A DNA stretch of 42,670 nt from Alphaproteobacteria bacterium (GTDB lineage Bacteria > Pseudomonadota > Alphaproteobacteria > Caulobacterales > Maricaulaceae): positions 1-42,670 of the forward strand of contig JAJRSJ010000078.1 of NCBI GenBank assembly GCA_024278855.1. The letters run 5' to 3'. A program made the translations under genes and the position numbers. How positions within the stretch are numbered: the first letter of the stretch is position 1; each line of letters begins with the position of its first letter. Below, one piece after another: positions 39,306 through 42,670 of the stretch. The notes beneath the pieces were generated by a model that had not been told where the DNA came from, did no database searches, and saw nothing but the letters and a program-made list of their open reading frames with translations.

Positions 39306-39821
39306 TTAAGCGGCGGCCCGTTCTTCAATGACCGAAATTGCGCCAGCAAGCGCGCTCCCTGGTGCAGTCAAACGAGAACCGATTTCAGATGCTTGACCCA
39401 GCAGCCTTGCAGCGGCCATGCCAATAAGTTCTTCGCGCGACGGCATTGATGACAACACAACAATACCAGCGACATCCATGATGTCTTCGCCCGCAATACC
39501 GCCCAGGACATTGAAATTATCATTGTCCTTGGCAAATTTTACGGTCACTTTCGCCGCACCAATCATATCTTCGCAGTAGGCAATTGCCACCGGACCTTTG
39601 AATAGGTCAGCCAGGCCTTCGCCGGGCGTTCCTTTGAGTGCGATTTTAGCGAGACGGTTTTTAACAACTCTGATCGTTGCGTTCTCCTGGCGGAGTTTGG
39701 CGCGCAAATCAGTCAGTTCCGCAACTGTCATGCCTGAATATTCAGCCATAACGACGGATCCGCTGTCAGCGAAAATGCCTTCGAGCACTTTAACCTGTTC
39801 GCGTTTTTCGTTTCGATCCAT
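39306..39821 (-). CDS. rplJ: 50S ribosomal protein L10
   Basis: This 171-residue protein forms the base of the L7/L12 stalk. The N-terminal part (MDRNEKREQVKVLEGIFADS) and the GTPGEGLADLFKGPVAIAY region are typical. The C-terminal helix, which carries L7/L12, is short as in alphaproteobacteria. GGGAG lies before the start. L10 probably controls its own translation through the structured leader directly upstream. Confidence 0.97.
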   Translation of the reverse strand: MDRNEKREQVKVLEGIFADSGSVVMAEYSGMTVAELTDLRAKLRQENATIRVVKNRLAKIALKGTPGEGLADLFKGPVAIAYCEDMIGAAKVTVKFAKDNDNFNVLGGIAGEDIMDVAGIVVLSSMPSREELIGMAAARLLGQASEIGSRLTAPGSALAGAISVIEERAAA

Positions 39822-39834
39822 TGCGGTCTCCCTG

Positions 39835-39960
39835 TTGATGGCGAACCCCCCATGGGCGCGCCGTACAAATGTACCAATAGCCCAAAAGCATCTCGGTACG
39901 GTCTTTTCGTCCCAGGGCTCGAACGTCTCGGCTCATCATTAAGCCAAATTCAGTTTTTGC
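39835..39960 (-). ncRNA. L10 (rplJ) mRNA leader
   Basis: The 5' leader of rplJ contains a hairpin CCGTAC/GTACGG (39861-39866 with 39896-39901). It competes with GTAC-aaat-GTAC (39863-39874) and with GGTAC/GTACC pairing. Position, length and the GACGAAAAGACC run fit the L10 leader family, in which L10–L7/L12 binds the RNA and blocks translation. The assignment rests on context and local pairing, not on a model search; the limits are approximate. Confidence 0.6.
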
Positions 39961-39979
39961 TCTGTCTCACACCGGCTTT

Positions 39980-40008
39980 AATTAAGTAGCACCTTTATTC
40001 TTTGGCAA
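39980..40008 (-). promoter_or_regulatory. Candidate promoter for rplJL–rpoBC
   Basis: On the minus strand TTGCCA (40003-40008) is followed after 17 bases by TTAATT (39980-39985). It lies between the rplA hairpins and the L10 leader, where many bacteria have the rplJ promoter. The -10 match is weak. Confidence 0.4.
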
Positions 40009-40035
40009 CTACACCCGTGATCTCGGACAATGCGA

Positions 40036-40085
40036 AAGGCTTTCACATGAAAGCCTTCTGCGAACATTAGCGGGGACATCCCCGC
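40036..40085 (-). terminator. Paired hairpins after rplA
   Basis: Two hairpins follow the rplA stop: 40070-40085 (GCGGGG/CCCCGC, loop of four) and 40036-40057 (9-bp AAGGCTTTC/GAAAGCCTT, loop of four). Neither has a long T run, so they may attenuate rather than end transcription, which would allow some read-through into rplJL–rpoBC. Confidence 0.6.
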
Positions 40086-40094
40086 CAAATTTCT

Positions 40095-40790
40095 TTAAGA
40101 TGCTGTCGCTTCGGACACATCTATCTTAACACCTGGCCCCATAGTTGAGCTCAGCGTTACATTTTGCATATAAGCACCTTTGGCACCGCTCGGTTTGGCT
40201 TTCATGATTGCGCCTAAAAACGCGCTGACATTCTGGGCCAATGCGGCTTCTGAGAAGCTAGCCTTGCCAACACCTGCGTGGATAATTCCGGCTTTTTCAA
40301 CCCGAAACTCTACCGCGCCGCCTTTGGAATCCGCGACCGCCTTGGCCACATCCATGGTTACCGTCCCCACTTTCGGGTTTGGCATCATGCCTTTGGGGCC
40401 AAGGATTTTACCCAGACGACCAACCAATGGCATCATGTCAGGCGTTGCGATCACTTTATCAAAGTCCATTTCGCCCGCCTGAATTTTGGCGGCTAAATCG
40501 TCGGCGCCAACCACGTCAGCACCAGCTTTTTTAGCCTCTTCAGCTTTGGCGTCCTTGGCAAATACGGCAACCCGCAAACTACGACCCGTGCCGCTAGGCA
40601 ACTTACACACGCCGCGGACCATTTGGTCAGCGTGGCGCGGGTCAACACCGAGATTGATGGATAGCTCAATGGTTTCGTCAAATTTTGCATTTGCGTTTTT
40701 CTTGACCATAGCAACCGCGTCTTTGACGAGGTATGCTTTATTGCGGTCAACATTAGCAAGTGCAGCCTTATATCTTTTTCCGTGTGCCAT
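40095..40790 (-). CDS. rplA: 50S ribosomal protein L1
   Basis: This 231-residue protein binds 23S rRNA at the mobile L1 stalk near the E site. It begins [20 protein letters not shown]. The [20 protein letters not shown] motif and [18 protein letters not shown] are typical. It starts two bases after the rplK stop, so the two are co-translated. In other bacteria L1 represses this operon. Confidence 0.98.
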   Translation of the reverse strand: MAHGKRYKAALANVDRNKAYLVKDAVAMVKKNANAKFDETIELSINLGVDPRHADQMVRGVCKLPSGTGRSLRVAVFAKDAKAEEAKKAGADVVGADDLAAKIQAGEMDFDKVIATPDMMPLVGRLGKILGPKGMMPNPKVGTVTMDVAKAVADSKGGAVEFRVEKAGIIHAGVGKASFSEAALAQNVSAFLGAIMKAKPSGAKGAYMQNVTLSSTMGPGVKIDVSEATAS

Positions 40791-40792
40791 AA

Positions 40793-41221
40793 TTAACCCT
40801 CCACCTCAAAGCCCATAGAGCGGGCGGAACCTGCAATAATTTTGGCACCTGCGTCCAAATCATTGGCGGTCAGGTCAGGGAATTTCATTTCTGCAATTTC
40901 CCGACATTGAGCCATGGTCACCGTAGCAACCATATCACGACCCGGCTCGTTGGAACCGCTATCGCGACCAACAGCTTTTTTAAGATAATAACTGGCAGGC
41001 GGGGTTTTGGTCTCAAACGTAAAAGACTTGTCCGCAAAGACCGTAATCACAGTCGGAACGGGAATGTTTTTTTCCATATCGCCAGTTTTGGAGTTAAATG
41101 CTTTCGCAAACTCCATAATATTTACGCCGCGCTGACCAAGGGCCGGCCCCAGCGGCGGTGCCGGGTTGGCTGCCCCGGCGGGTATGATCAATTTGATATA
41201 CCCTTCAATTTTCTTCGCCAT
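40793..41221 (-). CDS. rplK: 50S ribosomal protein L11
   Basis: This 142-residue protein forms the GTPase-associated centre with 23S rRNA. It carries the N-terminal [30 protein letters not shown] stretch in pieces and [13 protein letters not shown]. It ends in the RNA-binding [12 protein letters not shown]. It has GGAG upstream and lies 131 bases after nusG. Confidence 0.98.
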   Translation of the reverse strand: MAKKIEGYIKLIIPAGAANPAPPLGPALGQRGVNIMEFAKAFNSKTGDMEKNIPVPTVITVFADKSFTFETKTPPASYYLKKAVGRDSGSNEPGRDMVATVTMAQCREIAEMKFPDLTANDLDAGAKIIAGSARSMGFEVEG

Positions 41222-41352
41222 GTTTCACTCCAAATTTACGCTTTACGCGCGTGCTTTAGGCCCAATGCCCGCAGCGGTGTGTTTTCGTGGTCAGAGAAGC
41301 GTATGGACTTACACACCCTCTCCCACAAAATTAAATACCCAAACTCGACCAA
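41222..41352 (-). promoter_or_regulatory. nusG–rplK intercistronic leader
   Basis: This 131-base leader contains a 7-bp long-range pairing (GGTGTGT at 41276-41282 with ACACACC at 41311-41317) enclosing a shorter stem-loop. It may hold the rplKA promoter and the site for L1 control known in other bacteria. No clear -10 or -35 was found. Confidence 0.35.
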
Positions 41353-41883
41353 CTACAACTTCTCGACCTGGGCATATTCCAACTCGACCGGGGTTCCCCG
41401 GCCAAAAATATTTATCAGCACCTTGAGGCGCGAATTTTCCACATCAATGTCTTCCACATTGCCCTCCAAGGACTGGAAATGACCATCGACAACTTTAACC
41501 TTTTCGCCAATTTCGAAAATAATCGTCGGCTGCGGCGCATCCTCGGAGGCCGCAATTTGCCCCACAATACGCTGAACTTCAGCCTCACTCACCGGCATCG
41601 GCTTGTTAAGCGACCCCAAAAACCCGGAGACTTTTGGTGTATTTTTGACCAGATGATAAGCCTCATCGGTTAAATCCATTTTCACCAACACATAGCCGGG
41701 GAAATATTTACGCTCGCTTTCGACCTTGCGGCCACGACGTATCTCGACGACATGTTCGGTCGGCACTAAAATCTCCTCGAACAAATGGGACAAGCCCTTT
41801 TGCTCAGCCTCGGAGATCAGGCTTTCCTGGACGCGCTTTTCAAAATTTGAATGCGCCTGTACGATATACCACTTAGCTGCCAC
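41353..41883 (-). CDS. nusG: Transcription termination/antitermination protein NusG
   Basis: This 176-residue RNA polymerase-binding factor has the NGN domain (KWYIVQAHSNFEKRVQESL, FPGYVLVKMDL) and a C-terminal KOW domain (FEIGEKVKVVDGHFQSLEGNVEDID). It links RNA polymerase to Rho or the ribosome. It follows secE by three bases, the usual pairing. Confidence 0.98.
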   Translation of the reverse strand: MAAKWYIVQAHSNFEKRVQESLISEAEQKGLSHLFEEILVPTEHVVEIRRGRKVESERKYFPGYVLVKMDLTDEAYHLVKNTPKVSGFLGSLNKPMPVSEAEVQRIVGQIAASEDAPQPTIIFEIGEKVKVVDGHFQSLEGNVEDIDVENSRLKVLINIFGRGTPVELEYAQVEKL

Positions 41884-41886
41884 GTC

Positions 41887-42099
41887 CTAGGTTCCTATTT
41901 TTAAGATGGCGGTCGTACCGTTGGCCGCCGCCCAATCAACGAAGAAAAAGAAAATTCCGAAAATAATCATGACAATAATAACCATAATCGTCGTGGTCAC
42001 AGTTTCGCGCACAGACGGCCAGACAACCTTGCGGCCCTCTTGGCGCACTTGAGCCAGATATTTCACCGGCCCTACTTTTTTCTGGGTTTTCTCAACCAT
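41887..42099 (-). CDS. secE: Preprotein translocase subunit SecE
   Basis: This 70-residue protein has an amphipathic helix with the signature LAQVRQEGRKVVWPSVRET and a single membrane segment. It is the short, one-span form and clamps SecY in the protein export channel. It lies between tRNA-Trp and nusG. Confidence 0.97.
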   Translation of the reverse strand: MVEKTQKKVGPVKYLAQVRQEGRKVVWPSVRETVTTTIMVIIVMIIFGIFFFFVDWAAANGTTAILKIGT

Positions 42100-42128
42100 A
42101 ATTTTCTTTCTTTAAAGCGCGCCTTAAA

Positions 42129-42204
42129 TGGCAGAGGTGGAGAGACTCGAACTCCCGACCCTCGGTTTTGGAGACCGATGCTCTACCAACTGAGCTACAC
42201 CTCT
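42129..42204 (-). tRNA. tRNA-Trp (CCA)
   Basis: The minus strand gives a full cloverleaf. The acceptor is AGAGGTG with CACCTCT, and the D arm is in GTAGCTCAGTTGGTAGAGC. The anticodon stem TCGGT/ACCGA encloses CTCCAAA (anticodon CCA), and the T loop is TTCGAGT. The 3' CCA is encoded. It sits between tuf and secE, as in many proteobacteria. Confidence 0.96.
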
Positions 42205-42240
42205 ATTTTACACTTAACCTTCTTTGGTCTATTTCTAACT

Positions 42241-42670
42241 TTACTCAATAATCTTGCCAACAACGCCGGCGCCGACTGTTCTGCCGCCTTCGCGGATGGC
42301 GAAACGCAAGCTTTCTTCCATGGCAATCGGTACGATGAGATCGACATTGATCTCGACATTATCGCCAGGCATGACCATTTCCGTGCCCTTGTTCAAGGTC
42401 ACAACACCGGTAACATCGGTGGTCCGGAAATAAAACTGCGGACGGTAATTGTCAAAAAACGGTGTATGACGCCCGCCCTCTTCCTTGGTCAGGATATAAG
42501 CTTCGCCGACAAACTTCTTATGGGGATTAACACTGCCCGGCTTGCAAAGAACCTGGCCGCGCTCAACTTGATCGCGGTTAATACCGCGAATAAGCACACC
42601 AACATTGTCACCAGCCTCGCCGCGGTCAAGCAGCTTGCGGAACATTTCAACACCTGTACATGTGGTGGTT
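42241..42670 (-). CDS. tuf: Elongation factor Tu (C-terminal part; 5' end outside window)
   Basis: The last 142 residues of EF-Tu are present (domains 2-3): [25 protein letters not shown], then [10 protein letters not shown] and [19 protein letters not shown], ending [20 protein letters not shown]. It brings aminoacyl-tRNA to the ribosome. It is the upstream partner of the tRNA-Trp–secE–nusG cluster. Confidence 0.97.
   Translation of the reverse strand, partial: TTTCTGVEMFRKLLDRGEAGDNVGVLIRGINRDQVERGQVLCKPGSVNPHKKFVGEAYILTKEEGGRHTPFFDNYRPQFYFRTTDVTGVVTLNKGTEMVMPGDNVEINVDLIVPIAMEESLRFAIREGGRTVGAGVVGKIIE

Overview
The window looks like a chromosomal segment of an alphaproteobacterium of moderate GC content, plausibly a marine member of the Maricaulales/Hyphomonadaceae group. 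The class rests on the tuf–tRNA-Trp–secE–nusG–rplK–rplA–rplJ–rplL–rpoB–rpoC order, a plant/alphaproteobacterial-type glutamate–cysteine ligase, RpoB and RpoC of about 1359 and 1401 residues, and a DUF3450/ExbB/ExbB/ExbD/ExbD/TonB/TPR energy-transduction operon. The family-level placement is inference.

Layout. Bases 1-3020 hold the 3' part of an RND efflux permease, followed by an M13 metallopeptidase lipoprotein and a strong terminator. A small exported His-rich protein and a ZnuD-like TonB-dependent receptor follow (5217-7683), probably for zinc uptake. From 12369 down to 7680 runs a tightly overlapping minus-strand operon: a GltD-like flavoprotein with ferredoxin domains, then KorA and KorB, the subunits of a 2-oxoacid:acceptor oxidoreductase. 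Gamma-glutamyltransferase (12627-14393) and glutamate–cysteine ligase (15486-16856), both glutathione genes, flank an outer-membrane barrel lipoprotein that is preceded by a consensus sigma-54 promoter.

Bases 24000 down to 17086 form an eight-gene TonB operon that would energise receptors such as the ZnuD-like one. Its last gene, a TPR protein, is broken by two in-frame stop codons (UGA and UAG) with no frameshift. tRNA-Gln and the SppA protease come next (24309-26377).

Bases 26451-30281 are the accessory part. They hold two small overlapping cysteine-motif genes of unknown function, an unexplained GC-rich intergenic stretch, and a complete EcoRII-like (predicted CCWGG) restriction–modification pair. 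The methyltransferase carries an N-terminal helix-turn-helix and has a perfect palindrome just upstream that resembles the known operator of SsoII-type enzymes. A truncated membrane-protein fragment and a dispersed-type palindromic repeat close the region.

Bases 42670 down to 30293 are the transcription/translation block, from tuf (partial) to rpoC, with an L10-type leader, an rplL–rpoB intercistronic region with hairpins, and an unusual rpoB–rpoC spacer. That spacer holds four perfect hairpins back to back and a 41-codon ORF with a strong ribosome binding site that overlaps the rpoC start by four bases. The most unusual items are this spacer, the doubly interrupted TPR gene, the sigma-54 promoter, the self-regulated restriction–modification locus and the flavoprotein–Kor operon. 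No clearly new defence or biosynthetic system was found.
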